Assembly (NCBI RefSeq): GCF_003946505.1
Contig: NZ_RHON01000001.1
Location: forward strand, 124,001-188,000
Length of the DNA: 64,000 bases
From: Companilactobacillus mishanensis
GTDB taxonomy: Bacteria > Bacillota > Bacilli > Lactobacillales > Lactobacillaceae
Direction: 5' to 3'
The notes under the pieces were generated by a model. It was not told the DNA's origin. It searched no databases and saw only the letters and a list, made by a program, of their open reading frames with translations. The position numbers and the translations under genes were made by a program. Positions 33,467 through 44,466 of this stretch are shown here, piece by piece. Every line of letters begins with the position of its first letter. Within the stretch, counting starts at the first letter, position 1.

Positions 33467-33784
33467 ATGGATAATAAAAAAAGACAATGGAAATTTGTTA
33501 TAGGATTGATTGTTGCATTAATTGTTGTAATTTTTGCAATTTTAAATGTCGATCCAGTTGCGGTCAGTTTTGGTTTCACTAAAATCCAATTACCACTGAT
33601 CGTTTTGATAATCGTCACTTTGATATTAGGTGCAGTAATAACAATGTTACTTGCCAACACCGGTTCAAAGAAGAAGGACGAAAAGAAGTTGTCCAGATCT
33701 GCTAAAAAGCAATTATCCAATGTAAAAGTTTCAAATGATAATCAAATTGCTAATGCTTTAAAGGATAATAAGACAAAAAAGTAA
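33467..33784 (+). CDS. LapA-domain (DUF1049) membrane protein
   Basis: A 105-residue protein with two helices (about 9-27 and 40-63: KFVIGLIVALIVVIFAIL; LPLIVLIIVTLILGAVITMLL) joined by the family motif NVDPVAVSFGFTKIQ, then a basic cytoplasmic tail. LapA proteins are linked to envelope or lipopolysaccharide assembly in Gram-negatives; in Firmicutes the role is unknown. It is the last gene of the oatA-rnz-SDR unit. Confidence 0.8.
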   Translation: MDNKKRQWKFVIGLIVALIVVIFAILNVDPVAVSFGFTKIQLPLIVLIIVTLILGAVITMLLANTGSKKKDEKKLSRSAKKQLSNVKVSNDNQIANALKDNKTKK

Positions 33785-33802
33785 ACAAAAATGAATTTTT
33801 GC

Positions 33803-33831
33803 TTGCCGTAGCGTTATTATGATAGTATTAT
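33803..33831 (+). promoter_or_regulatory. rpmF promoter
   Basis: TTGCCG (33803-33808), 17 bases, TATTAT (33826-33831). Confidence 0.6.
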
Positions 33832-33880
33832 ATTAAACGTTAGATTTGATTAAGTAATATAAATAAAGGAGTTTATAAAT

Positions 33881-34072
33881 ATGGCTGTTCCAAAGAGAAA
33901 AACATCAAAACAAAGAAAACGTCAAAGACGTGGACATATTAAGTTGAACACACCTAACATGCAATTTGATGTTGCAACTGGTGAATATCGTTTAAGTCAC
34001 CACGTATCACCATCTGGTATGTACAAGGGTAACAAAGTTATCGATGATTCAAATAATACAGAAGAAGCTTAA
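33881..34072 (+). CDS. rpmF: 50S ribosomal protein L32
   Basis: A 63-residue basic protein beginning [17 protein letters not shown], the L32 hallmark. The zinc-binding cysteines of some L32 forms are absent, so this is the C-minus type. AAAGGAG precedes the ATG and a terminator follows. Confidence 0.96.
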   Translation: MAVPKRKTSKQRKRQRRGHIKLNTPNMQFDVATGEYRLSHHVSPSGMYKGNKVIDDSNNTEEA

Positions 34073-34075
34073 TTA

Positions 34076-34107
34076 AAAGTCAAGTCGTAATGTCTTGACT
34101 TTTTTTG
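34076..34107 (+). terminator. Terminator of rpmF
   Basis: AAAGTCAAG pairs with CTTGACTTT around a 9-base loop and is followed by T-run. Confidence 0.85.
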
Positions 34108-34126
34108 TATAAAACGGGGAATTGAT

Positions 34127-34855
34127 ATGAAAAAGACCAAATATTTTCTATTATTGCTGATTCCGATTTTCTTCATGGTTTTGAGTGGTTGTTCAAGTCT
34201 TTCACTCAAGACCACCAAAAATGAATATAATGCAAATGGATTAGTCGCCGTAATTAAAGGTAAGGCTACCAAAACAAAAAAACTTACCTATACTGTTGCT
34301 GGCGTGACTAAAAAAGTCAGTATGAATGAAGGTCATTTTGCATTTACAGTTCCTACTACTTCTAATCAGCAAGATGTAAAGATTGTTGCCAGTGATGGGA
34401 GTGCAACGCAAACAAAAATCGTTACTGTTAACAAAGAAAAACCATTGACGGATTATACTGCACTTGCACAGCAATATAATTACAATGCTCTGATGGTGGA
34501 TCGTCCTACTGACCAGTTACCACTTATCGTTAAGGACGGAATATTTACATATAAGCAACCTACAGGTACTACTTTATACTTTAACGTTCAAAGTAATTAC
34601 CTCATGGGTATTGCTATGAAATGCCAATATAAAGATTTGAAATCTGAGACTGGCTTGAAGAATTTTGGAATGAGTTTGTATACCATGTCGGAATTGGCAG
34701 GAGCAGACGGTAAAGCTGTTACTAAGAATCTTCAAAAGCAAATGAAGAATATGGACAATGGTAACAAAACCACAATGAAGCAAATCACTTCTAAGGGTGT
34801 TCCTGTCAATATTAATTTGGCTGGAAATGCCTTTTATGTTTATATAACTAAGTAA
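34127..34855 (+). CDS. Lipoprotein of unknown function
   Basis: A 242-residue protein with a lipobox (VLSGC, Cys22) after a KK-plus-hydrophobic signal, so it is anchored outside the membrane. Residues about 28-105 look like an Ig/Big-type beta sandwich (AVIKGKATKTKKLTYTVAG ... FTVPTTSNQQDVKIVA); the rest (KNFGMSLYTMSELAGADGK) is unrecognised. AACGGGG precedes the ATG. No neighbour suggests a partner. Confidence 0.82.
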   Translation: MKKTKYFLLLLIPIFFMVLSGCSSLSLKTTKNEYNANGLVAVIKGKATKTKKLTYTVAGVTKKVSMNEGHFAFTVPTTSNQQDVKIVASDGSATQTKIVTVNKEKPLTDYTALAQQYNYNALMVDRPTDQLPLIVKDGIFTYKQPTGTTLYFNVQSNYLMGIAMKCQYKDLKSETGLKNFGMSLYTMSELAGADGKAVTKNLQKQMKNMDNGNKTTMKQITSKGVPVNINLAGNAFYVYITK

Positions 34856-34885
34856 GTCATGCATTTAGCATGGCTTATTTTTTTT
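34854..34885 (+). terminator. Terminator of the lipoprotein gene
   Basis: AAGTCATGC pairs with GCATGGCTT (one G-U), then T8. Confidence 0.8.
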
Positions 34886-34906
34886 GCATTTTTTTGAAAA
34901 AAGGTA

Positions 34907-34937
34907 TTGCCTTATAGTCCACTATAAGGTGTATTGT
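34907..34937 (+). promoter_or_regulatory. MerR-type promoter: 19-bp spacer filled by a dyad
   Basis: TTGCCT (34907-34912), 19-base spacer, TATTGT (34932-34937). CCTTATAG-TCCA-CTATAAGG (34910-34929) is a perfect 8-bp dyad across the spacer. An over-long spacer with a central dyad is the hallmark of promoters activated by MerR-family drug sensors. No merR gene is in the window. Confidence 0.6.
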
Positions 34938-34977
34938 CATACACGTAGAAAAATATTAATAAATAGGTGAAATAAAT

Positions 34978-36738
34978 ATGGGGATCTTTTCTCGATTAGG
35001 TTGGTTTTTCAAACGACGTTGGCGTCAATACTCGTTTGGTGTTTTAGCATTACTATTAGTCGCGGCCTGCAATGTGGTACCACCTCGGATAGTAGGTAAT
35101 GTTGTAGATGCGGTCAGTAAACGGAACATGTCAATGCAATTTTTATTTGTAAATCTTGGATTACTATTAGTTGTCGCAATTTTAGGTTACATTCTAAGGT
35201 TTGTTTGGCAGAAAATGATTTTTGGTAGCTCGTATGTTTTAGAGCGTGACTTGCGTAACAGGCTATTTCATCACTTTATGAAGATGGATACGACTTTTTA
35301 TAAAAAATGGCGTACAGGTGATTTAATGGCCCATGCAACGAATGATATCGATGCAGTTAGAGAGGTTGCCGGTCCCGGAGTTTTGACCTTGGCAGATTCA
35401 TTGATCACAGGATTGTCGATGATTTTTGCGATGGGGATTTTTGTCGATTGGAAGTTGACACTTTATGCGATACTTCCACTGATTTTGTTAGCTGTCATGG
35501 CAAATGTTTTGGGAAATAAGATCCATGATGCATTTATGGATTCTCAAGCGGCTTTTTCGAGTATCAATAATAAGACTCAAGAAAGTATCGTCGGGATCAA
35601 AGTTGTCAAAGCTCTCGGTCAAGAGTCTGAAGATGAAGCGGACTTTGACAAATATGTTGATAAAAATATTAATGCAAATAAGAAAACATATCGTCTTAAT
35701 GCCATGTTTGATCCGCTGACATCGATAATAATGGGTCTTTCATATGTCATAACCATTATTCTTGGCGGATTAGCGGTTATACATTCTCGGATAACTATCG
35801 GACAATTAGTATCTTTTATCACGTACATGGCTGAGTTGACATGGCCAATGTTTGCGATTGGAAGTCTTTTCAATATTTTGGAAAGAGGATCAGCTAGTTA
35901 TGATCGGATAATAGAGCTGTTGTCTGAAAAGTCTTCTTTGGTCATCCCTAAACATGAGGTCAAGGACCAGCCAAGAGGTACTTTGAATTTTGAAATGAAA
36001 AAATTCCACTATCCAGATGGAAATGTCAGTGCACTCAAAGATGTTAGTTTTAATTTGGGCGAGGGACAAACTTTGGGGATCGTTGGTCCAACTGGCGGTG
36101 GTAAATCAACAATTATTAGTTTGTTGATGCGTGATTTTGATCATTACAACGGTCAAATAACAGTTGGTGAACATGATATCCGTGATTTTAAGTTGGATGA
36201 TTATCTTGATAATATCGGATATGTTCCACAGACCAATTTTCTATTTTCAACTAATATTCGTGATAACATTCGTTTTGCTAATATCGATGCTGATCAAAGT
36301 CAGGTCGAGGCTGCTGCATACGTGGCTGATCTTGATACTGATATCAAAGGGATGCCAGAAGGGTATGATACACAAGTTGGTGAACTGGGTGTTTCATTAT
36401 CAGGTGGTCAGAAACAACGATTATCGATTGCACGCGCAGTTTTAAGTAATCCAGAGTTATTGATATTGGATGATTCTTTATCAGCTGTAGATTCTAAGAC
36501 TGAGAGGAATATTGAAAACAGAATCGCTCAGAACCGAACATCGGGAACAACCATCATTGCCGCCAGCAGATTGAGCTCAGTGGAACATGCCGATCAGATT
36601 CTGGTAGTCGAAGATGGGACGATTTCTGAAAAGGGGACACATAAACAACTATTGGATAACCGTGGTTGGTATTACGACACCTTCAATCTGCAGGAACGTA
36701 ATGCTGAGATAGAAGGGAGGTTGAACACTCGTGGATAA
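34978..36738 (+). CDS. Heterodimeric ABC multidrug exporter, subunit with degenerate ATP site
   Basis: Half-transporter of 586 residues: six helices (1-310) then an ATPase domain with Walker A GPTGGGKST (about 370), canonical signature LSGGQKQR (about 473) and Walker B LLILDDS. The catalytic Glu after Walker B is Asp and the switch His is replaced (AASRLSS), so its own Walker site is non-catalytic, as in BmrC/LmrC. Its intact signature completes the active site of the partner. The stop overlaps the partner's start by 8 bases. Exports drugs or lipids. Confidence 0.9.
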   Translation: MGIFSRLGWFFKRRWRQYSFGVLALLLVAACNVVPPRIVGNVVDAVSKRNMSMQFLFVNLGLLLVVAILGYILRFVWQKMIFGSSYVLERDLRNRLFHHFMKMDTTFYKKWRTGDLMAHATNDIDAVREVAGPGVLTLADSLITGLSMIFAMGIFVDWKLTLYAILPLILLAVMANVLGNKIHDAFMDSQAAFSSINNKTQESIVGIKVVKALGQESEDEADFDKYVDKNINANKKTYRLNAMFDPLTSIIMGLSYVITIILGGLAVIHSRITIGQLVSFITYMAELTWPMFAIGSLFNILERGSASYDRIIELLSEKSSLVIPKHEVKDQPRGTLNFEMKKFHYPDGNVSALKDVSFNLGEGQTLGIVGPTGGGKSTIISLLMRDFDHYNGQITVGEHDIRDFKLDDYLDNIGYVPQTNFLFSTNIRDNIRFANIDADQSQVEAAAYVADLDTDIKGMPEGYDTQVGELGVSLSGGQKQRLSIARAVLSNPELLILDDSLSAVDSKTERNIENRIAQNRTSGTTIIAASRLSSVEHADQILVVEDGTISEKGTHKQLLDNRGWYYDTFNLQERNAEIEGRLNTRG

Positions 36739-38518
36739 AAAAGATGAAGAAGTTATCAATGATATTCAGGCTTTGACGCGAAAACAACAACGAAATATTT
36801 TGAAACGTCTGTTCAGCTTTGCATGGGCATTCAAACGTCAATTTCTAACAGCAATATTTTTTGCAATATTATTAAGCATCATTAATGTACTTTTACCAAG
36901 AATGCTGCAGTATTACATGGATCATTATTTGGTTCATCAGAGTACAGGCATTCAAATAATAGTTGGCTTTGCGATAGTGTATTTTATTGGAACTATGATC
37001 AAAGCCGTGGTTCAATTTGTTCAGAACTTTGCATTTTCAATGGGAGCTGAGCGAACTTTGGAGAAAATCCGAAGTCAGCTATTCAGGAAATTACATGCTT
37101 TGGGTATGGATTATTTTGATAAAACTCCCGCAGGTTCGATAGTTTCTCGAGTAACAAACGATACCAAAACGTTGTACGATTTCTGGAACTTATTCTTGAT
37201 GATCCTAGTTGCCGTATTTTCAATGGTTTCCGCATTTGTCGCTATGATGTCAGTAAATGTGACATTAGCGATAGCAACAGGACTGTTCGTAATTTTGTTG
37301 TATATCCTGATTTGGTTATATCAACGATTGAGTTCCAAAATTTATCAAAGATTGCGTGAATACTTGGGTCAGATCAATACCAAGCTCAATGAATCTCTGA
37401 TGGGTATAAATATTATTCAGCAATTTGGTCAACAAAAACGTATGGTGTCAGAGTTTGAACAAAAAAATGATCAGTATTTTAGGCAAAGAAATAAGATGAT
37501 AAATGTTAATTCATTTTTACTTTACCCAACGATCACGTTGATGTTCACATTGTCGGAAATTATTTCATTAGGTGGGTTTGGTTTTGAAAGTACACATACC
37601 ATCGTTGCCGCCGGTGTGATTTATGCGTTTATTTCTTACCAACAAAACTTTTTTAATCCACTATCGAATGTCATGAACTACATGTCTTATTTTCAAGATG
37701 GAATGATTGCAGGTTATCGGATCTCAAAGTTGTTCGATAATCAGACTTATTCACCCGTACAAGCTGAAGACAGTGATGCAAAAATTGAAGTAGGTAAGAT
37801 CGAGTTTAAACATGTAACGTTTGCTTATGAACCTGGCGAACCAATTTTGAAAGACATCTCGTTTACAGTCGAACCTGGACAGACGATTGCCCTAGTTGGA
37901 CATACCGGAAGTGGCAAGAGTTCGATCATTAATATATTGCTGAGGTTTTATGAGTTTGGTGAAGGCCAGATACTTATTGATGACAGAGATATTAGAGAGT
38001 ATTCAACTAAGGAATTGCGTCAAAAATTAGGATTAGTGATTCAGGAACCATATTTGTTTTATGGTGATGTGGCTAAGAATATCCGTATGTATGACGAAAA
38101 TATTACTGATCAACAAGTTGAACAGGCTGCTGAATTCGTTGATGCCGATGGATTCATACAAGAATTACCTGGTAAATATCATGCTAAAGTAATCGAAAGA
38201 GGTAGTAGCTTCTCAGTTGGGCAGAAACAGTTGATTTCATTTGCCAGAACAATTGTCAGAAATCCAAAAGTATTGATACTTGATGAAGCAACGGCAAATA
38301 TTGATCCACAGACTGAACAAAGTATCACTCGTGGACTAACTAAGATGCGTGACGACAGAACCACCATTGCGATTGCTCATAGATTATCGACCGTACAAGA
38401 TGCTGATCAGATATTAGTACTGAGTCATGGTCGAATAGCTGAACGTGGCACACATGAGCAATTGTTGGCTTCTGGGGGATTGTATTCAGAACTATATGAA
38501 TTACAGTCCATGGATTAA
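36731..38518 (+). CDS. Heterodimeric ABC multidrug exporter, catalytic-site subunit
   Basis: Partner half-transporter of 595 residues: six helices then an ATPase domain with Walker A GHTGSGKSS (about 390), Walker B VLILDEAT with the catalytic Glu and switch His in AIAHRLST. Its signature is altered (FSVGQKQ in place of LSGGQ). It therefore supplies the working Walker motifs while the first subunit supplies the working signature, the standard asymmetric arrangement (BmrD/LmrD-like). Start is GTG 36731 with GGGAGG just upstream inside the first gene. Confidence 0.9.
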   Translation: MDKKDEEVINDIQALTRKQQRNILKRLFSFAWAFKRQFLTAIFFAILLSIINVLLPRMLQYYMDHYLVHQSTGIQIIVGFAIVYFIGTMIKAVVQFVQNFAFSMGAERTLEKIRSQLFRKLHALGMDYFDKTPAGSIVSRVTNDTKTLYDFWNLFLMILVAVFSMVSAFVAMMSVNVTLAIATGLFVILLYILIWLYQRLSSKIYQRLREYLGQINTKLNESLMGINIIQQFGQQKRMVSEFEQKNDQYFRQRNKMINVNSFLLYPTITLMFTLSEIISLGGFGFESTHTIVAAGVIYAFISYQQNFFNPLSNVMNYMSYFQDGMIAGYRISKLFDNQTYSPVQAEDSDAKIEVGKIEFKHVTFAYEPGEPILKDISFTVEPGQTIALVGHTGSGKSSIINILLRFYEFGEGQILIDDRDIREYSTKELRQKLGLVIQEPYLFYGDVAKNIRMYDENITDQQVEQAAEFVDADGFIQELPGKYHAKVIERGSSFSVGQKQLISFARTIVRNPKVLILDEATANIDPQTEQSITRGLTKMRDDRTTIAIAHRLSTVQDADQILVLSHGRIAERGTHEQLLASGGLYSELYELQSMD

Positions 38519-38543
38519 ATTTTTAAATTAAAAGGTGAATTAA

Positions 38544-39401
38544 ATGAAGAAATTAATTAATGAGGATTATTTTGAGGGCGAACGTCCATTGTTCAAGGCC
38601 CATGATGAAGAGATAGATGATACAACTTTTGGAACAGGTGAATCACCTTTAAAAGAAACACACGATTTGGATTTGAAGGATGTTGTATTCAAGTGGAAAT
38701 ATCCACTTTGGTATTCAAAACATATCAAGGTCGATGATTCAGTTTTTGAAACAATGTCACGTTCAGGTATCTGGTATACAGACGACATTGAAATAACAAA
38801 TTCAGCTTTACAAGCTCCAAAATTATTCAGAAGAGCAAGTAAAATCAAACTTGAAAATGTCCTTTTCGCGGATGCTGAAGAAACTATGTGGAATTGTAAG
38901 GATATTGATTTGAAAGATGTTCAAGTGAACGGTAATTATTTTGGTATGAATAGTGAAAATATTCGGGTAGACAATCTGAATGTAGTTGGAAATTATGTTT
39001 TCGACGGAGCAAAAAATATTGAAGTTCATAATTCAACCTTTGTGTCAAAAGATGCATTTTGGAATTGTGAGAATGTTACAATTTATGATTCTAAAATCAG
39101 TGGTGAATATCTAGCTTGGAACACTAAAAACATTACTTTGGTAAATTGTACGATTGAAAGTGATCAGGGACTTTGTTACATCGATAACCTAAAGATGGTC
39201 AACTGCAAAGTGCTTCGTACTGATCTTGCATTCGAATATTGCTCAAATATCAATGCTGAGATCACAACAAATGTTATGAGTATCAAAAATCCAATTAGTG
39301 GGACAATCAAGGTGGAGTCAGTAGATAATATTATTTTTGACGACCCCGAAATTGATCCAGCTAATACCAATATTCAAACAAAAAAGCTTGCTGCCAAATA
39401 G
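38544..39401 (+). CDS. DUF3737 right-handed beta-helix protein
   Basis: A 285-residue cytoplasmic protein built of short repeats of the kind IxLxNVxF / IxVxNSTF (DLDLKDVVF, NIEVHNSTF, NVTIYDSKI, NITLVNCTI, LKMVNCKVL), which predict a parallel beta-helix. It matches my memory of DUF3737 family proteins. Function unknown. AAAGGTGAA precedes the ATG, 26 bases after the exporter, so it may be read through from that operon. Its last codons lie within the terminator stem. Confidence 0.8.
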   Translation: MKKLINEDYFEGERPLFKAHDEEIDDTTFGTGESPLKETHDLDLKDVVFKWKYPLWYSKHIKVDDSVFETMSRSGIWYTDDIEITNSALQAPKLFRRASKIKLENVLFADAEETMWNCKDIDLKDVQVNGNYFGMNSENIRVDNLNVVGNYVFDGAKNIEVHNSTFVSKDAFWNCENVTIYDSKISGEYLAWNTKNITLVNCTIESDQGLCYIDNLKMVNCKVLRTDLAFEYCSNINAEITTNVMSIKNPISGTIKVESVDNIIFDDPEIDPANTNIQTKKLAAK

Positions 39402-39415
39402 GCGCAAGCTTTTTT
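39380..39415 (+). terminator. Terminator overlapping the end of the DUF3737 gene
   Basis: AAAAAAGCTTGC pairs perfectly with GCAAGCTTTTTT. The stop codon is in the loop. Confidence 0.85.
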
Positions 39416-39424
39416 AGTGAAACT

Positions 39425-39721
<297 letters not shown>

Positions 39722-39734
39722 TTATCCTCCAAAC

Positions 39735-39760
39735 AAAAAAAAGATGCCTTTAGGCATCCT
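39735..39760 (-). terminator. Terminator of the DUF2929 gene
   Basis: On the minus strand GGATGCC-TAAA-GGCATC is followed by T8; the TAA stop is the loop. Confidence 0.85.
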
Positions 39761-39935
39761 TATCGTTGTCCTTATTCTTCATAATAAGTGGAATTATACT
39801 AAATATTATTGCGAAAATTATTGTTACAATCAATGTTTGCTGGGAATTAAAAATTTGTTGGTTTAAGGCACCACCGATAAAGCCGGCAACTTGGCCTAAA
39901 ACGATTGCCCAGAAGAAAACAGCAACATATCTCAT
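39750..39935 (-). CDS. DUF2929 (YjzD-like) small membrane protein
   Basis: A 61-residue protein with two helices (YVAVFFWAIVLGQVAGFIGGAL; LIVTIIFAIIFSIIPLIM) and a charged tail, matching the YjzD/DUF2929 pattern (RYxxxFFWxxxLGQ). Role unknown. AGCGAGATGG lies before the ATG. It is divergent from dnaE. Confidence 0.78.
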   Translation of the reverse strand: MRYVAVFFWAIVLGQVAGFIGGALNQQIFNSQQTLIVTIIFAIIFSIIPLIMKNKDNDKDA

Positions 39936-40037
39936 TAATATCCATCTCGCTTTCTTTCATACTTTAACATAAATTAAGGGATTCCCCAATAATGTTTGAA
40001 TCAATTTTGTTATAATTTTATATAAGGGGGCTGGAAA

Positions 40038-43000
40038 ATGCAAACACAATTACAAGTTATGAGCAGCTATAGTTTGCTGCAAAGTCCCATCAAGTTACCT
40101 GAGTTGGTAAAAACAGCTAAAGACCGGGGATACAAGTCGTTAGCATTGACCGATATTAATAATTTGTATGGCTCAATAGATTTCTATCGACTGTGCCGTA
40201 AGAATGAAATCAAGCCAATTATTGGTTTGACTGTTCAAATGGCTGGAATAATTTCTGGAGAAGACACGTATCCATTGATTCTGTTGGCGAAAAACGATGT
40301 TGGATATCATAATCTAATTAAGATTTCTTCTGCCGTCATGTCAAGCAAGGATCCAATTCAGCTTGATGCAATAAAAGATATGCTTCATGGACTCTTTTTG
40401 ATCACGCCATCAGTTGGTGCAGAAATATTAACCACAGATGAACCATTAAAGTTTTCAGCCAACCTAGCTCAATTGGTTGATCACGATTCATTATTTATTG
40501 GAGTTGGTTTGTACGCTGATCAAATCAATCGTGTAAGTAAAGCTAAAAGGGTATCCGAAATCACCAATCTTCCTATGGTTGCGTTGACCGATGTTAGATA
40601 TATCAATAAAGATGATGATTTGTCTTATCAAGTTGTTAATCATATTCGGTCCGGTGAGAAATTTGAAAATACTGATCAACTTGAAGAAAACGGAGAATAT
40701 TATCTAAGAACCGCCGAAGATGTCGATTTTGATTTTGAACATTATGACATGAGTTATGCAATTGAAGCAGCTAATAAGATTGCAGATGCTTGTAATGTTG
40801 AAATTGAGTTTAAGGCGACAGAACTTCCTGTTTTCGAAACACCGAATAAAATACCATCTGTTCAATTCCTTCAAAGTTTAGCTGTTAAGGGATTAGAAAA
40901 ACGCCTAAATGGTCAAGTTTCAGACGAATACAAAAAACGATTGTCGTATGAATTAAAGGTCATCGATCAAATGGGATTCTCTGACTATTTCTTGATTGTT
41001 TGGGATGTTATCAAGCACGCACATGAAGTTGGGATAAAAACCGGTCCTGGGCGTGGTTCGGCCGCAGGTTCTTTGGTTTCATATACACTGGGGATAACTC
41101 AGGTGGATCCAATTAAATTCGATTTGCTGTTTGAACGATTTTTAAATCCTCAACGTGTCAATATGCCTGATATTGATTTGGACCTTCCTGATGATCGACG
41201 TGACGAAATGGTTGAGTATATGCATGAGAAATATGGTTCAGAACATATGGCACAAATAATTACGTTCGGAACTCTAGCAACCAAAGCCGTTTTGAGGGAT
41301 GTTGCACGTGCATTTGGTCAGACCCAATTTCAAATGAGTAAGTGGTCGAATTCTATACCTCGAAGTTTAAATATAACTCTTGATCAATCATTTGAAGAAT
41401 CTGGTGCCTTGAAGGAACTGGTCAGAAACTCCGATGATAATCAGTTGATATTCAAGGTTTCTCGTCGACTTGAAGGAATACCTCGTCATTATTCGACTCA
41501 TGCCGCTGGTATTGTTTTGAGTAAAAAGAAAATGACTGACATTGTTTCAGTTCAATTGGAAGCCGATGGTATCAACTTGACGCAACAGACCAAGAATAAT
41601 GTTGAGAGTCTGGGACTTCTAAAAATGGATTTTCTGGGATTGAAGAATTTGACTATTCTGGATAAATCAATTCAGCTGATTTCGCAAAAGGTTGGTAAGG
41701 AGTTCAAGCCAGAGAGAATTCCGTTAGATGATCCAGAGACTTTGAAGTTATTTCAAAAGTCTGACACGGATGGTGTCTTTCAGTTTGAATCAGATGGTAT
41801 CAGGAGTGTTTTGCGTCAATTAAAACCGACTAGCTTTAATGACATCGTTGCTACGAATGCTTTGTATCGTCCTGGTCCAATGCAGAATATCTCGACGTTT
41901 ATAGCTAGAAAACATGGGGATGAACCTGTTGAGTATCCTGACGAATCTTTGGAAAAAATCTTGAAGCCGACATATGGTGTCTTGGTCTATCAAGAACAAG
42001 TCATGCAAGCATCTTCCGAAATGGCTGGTTTCTCGTTAGCAGATGCTGATATCTTGCGAAGAGCCATCAGTAAAAAGAACGAAGGCCTGATGAATGAAAA
42101 TCATAAAAAGTTTGTTGTTGGTGCAGTGAAAAATGGTCATACTGAAGAATCGGCTGAGAATGTCTATCATTATATAGAAACGTTTGGTAATTATGGTTTT
42201 AATAAATCCCACTCAGTTGCATACTCGATGATTGCTTTTTGGTTGGCATACATTAAAGTACATTATCCGGAGATTTTCTTCACCTGTTTACTGAATTCTA
42301 ATATGGGTAGTGAAGAGAAATCTGCAACTTATATTCAAGCTGCAAAAGAACGTCATATAAAAATTGAGAACGTAGACATCAACAAAAGCAGTTATAATTT
42401 TATTGTTCATGATGATTCGATCCGCTTTGGCTTTTTAAGTGTCAAAGGGATGAGACGTGATTTTTCACAGGCAATTATCAATGAGCGCGTTCAAAAGGGC
42501 ATTTATACTGATGAGCTGAACTTCTTACAACGAATGGATGTCAAATTTGTCAAAAACGATAATATTGAGCCGTTGGTTTTAGTTGGTGCATTTGATAAGT
42601 TCAATCGTAATCGGAAGGAAACTCTGTATGATATACGCGATTTGATTGAAAGTATTCAGCTCGCTGGTAATAATATTTCGTTATTCGATGTATTGGATCC
42701 CAAGAAGCACTCAATGGATGACTTCACTTTGACTGAAAAGTTGAATCAGGAAAAAGAATATCTGGGTATCTATATTTCAGGCCACCCAGTTGAAAAGTAT
42801 CGAGAGAAACTTTTGAATACTGAAACAGTTCCAATCAGTCAACTGGAGATCCACAAGGGACAAACAGTCAATATTTTGGGATTGATCAAAAGTATGCGAG
42901 TCATTCGGACTAAAAAGGGTCAGAGAATGGCTTTCGCAAATATTGAAGACGAGACCGGCAATATATCGTTGACGATTTTCCCAAGATTATTCCAAAAAAT

Positions 43001-43364
43001 TTCTGAAGATGAAATAGAAGGAAGAATTCTATTAGTTGTTGGGAAGCCTAATGATGGTCAACGTGGAGATCTTGAAGTTATTGTAGACAGAATCAATGAT
43101 CCTAAACAGTACATGATCGAATTGCCAGATCAAAGATTGTATCTGAGAGTTTTAAACCAGAATGATACTAAAGAAAAATTGACACAGTTGTATGATTTGG
43201 TAGAAACTTCACCAGGAAATATGCCAGTAATTGTTTATCGGGAAAGAGAAAAACAGGCATTATTATTAAAATCTAATCGTTGGATTAACTTTAATGACGA
43301 AATTAGAGCAAAATTAGTAGATTTTTTGGGTGAAAAGAACGTTTTCCTAAAAAAAGGCAATTAA
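40038..43364 (+). CDS. dnaE: DNA polymerase III subunit alpha, DnaE type
   Basis: C-family replicative polymerase. At 1108 residues it has an N-terminal PHP domain in which the metal-binding His-x-His/Ser start is replaced by VMSSYSLLQS, so PHP nuclease activity is probably lost. It then has the polymerase core with catalytic aspartates in PDIDLDLPDD (about 377-386) and GPGRGSAAGS, FNKSHSVAYS, a helix-hairpin-helix region and a C-terminal OB fold (VNILGLIKSMR). In Firmicutes with PolC, DnaE extends RNA primers on the lagging strand. Start ATG after GGGGG. Confidence 0.95.
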   Translation: MQTQLQVMSSYSLLQSPIKLPELVKTAKDRGYKSLALTDINNLYGSIDFYRLCRKNEIKPIIGLTVQMAGIISGEDTYPLILLAKNDVGYHNLIKISSAVMSSKDPIQLDAIKDMLHGLFLITPSVGAEILTTDEPLKFSANLAQLVDHDSLFIGVGLYADQINRVSKAKRVSEITNLPMVALTDVRYINKDDDLSYQVVNHIRSGEKFENTDQLEENGEYYLRTAEDVDFDFEHYDMSYAIEAANKIADACNVEIEFKATELPVFETPNKIPSVQFLQSLAVKGLEKRLNGQVSDEYKKRLSYELKVIDQMGFSDYFLIVWDVIKHAHEVGIKTGPGRGSAAGSLVSYTLGITQVDPIKFDLLFERFLNPQRVNMPDIDLDLPDDRRDEMVEYMHEKYGSEHMAQIITFGTLATKAVLRDVARAFGQTQFQMSKWSNSIPRSLNITLDQSFEESGALKELVRNSDDNQLIFKVSRRLEGIPRHYSTHAAGIVLSKKKMTDIVSVQLEADGINLTQQTKNNVESLGLLKMDFLGLKNLTILDKSIQLISQKVGKEFKPERIPLDDPETLKLFQKSDTDGVFQFESDGIRSVLRQLKPTSFNDIVATNALYRPGPMQNISTFIARKHGDEPVEYPDESLEKILKPTYGVLVYQEQVMQASSEMAGFSLADADILRRAISKKNEGLMNENHKKFVVGAVKNGHTEESAENVYHYIETFGNYGFNKSHSVAYSMIAFWLAYIKVHYPEIFFTCLLNSNMGSEEKSATYIQAAKERHIKIENVDINKSSYNFIVHDDSIRFGFLSVKGMRRDFSQAIINERVQKGIYTDELNFLQRMDVKFVKNDNIEPLVLVGAFDKFNRNRKETLYDIRDLIESIQLAGNNISLFDVLDPKKHSMDDFTLTEKLNQEKEYLGIYISGHPVEKYREKLLNTETVPISQLEIHKGQTVNILGLIKSMRVIRTKKGQRMAFANIEDETGNISLTIFPRLFQKISEDEIEGRILLVVGKPNDGQRGDLEVIVDRINDPKQYMIELPDQRLYLRVLNQNDTKEKLTQLYDLVETSPGNMPVIVYREREKQALLLKSNRWINFNDEIRAKLVDFLGEKNVFLKKGN

Positions 43365-43371
43365 TTTAGTG

Positions 43372-43385
43372 ATAAAACGTTTTCA
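43372..43385 (+). promoter_or_regulatory. cre-like site upstream of pfkA-pyk
   Basis: ATAAAACGTTTTCA matches TGWNANCGNTNWCA at 12 of 14 positions. It centres about 46 bases before a predicted start (-10 TATATT, 43413-43418), an upstream placement that in the lactococcal las operon gives CcpA activation. Confidence 0.45.
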
Positions 43386-43464
43386 ACGCTACAAAGAATG
43401 TGAAAAAAATGTTATATTTTATTAGGTTTTGTTTTAGAAACAAATAAATTTGGAGTGTGAATAA

Positions 43465-44424
<960 letters not shown>

Positions 44425-44466
44425 TTTGATACAATAATCGTTTTAAAATAAGAAAAGAGGATTCTA

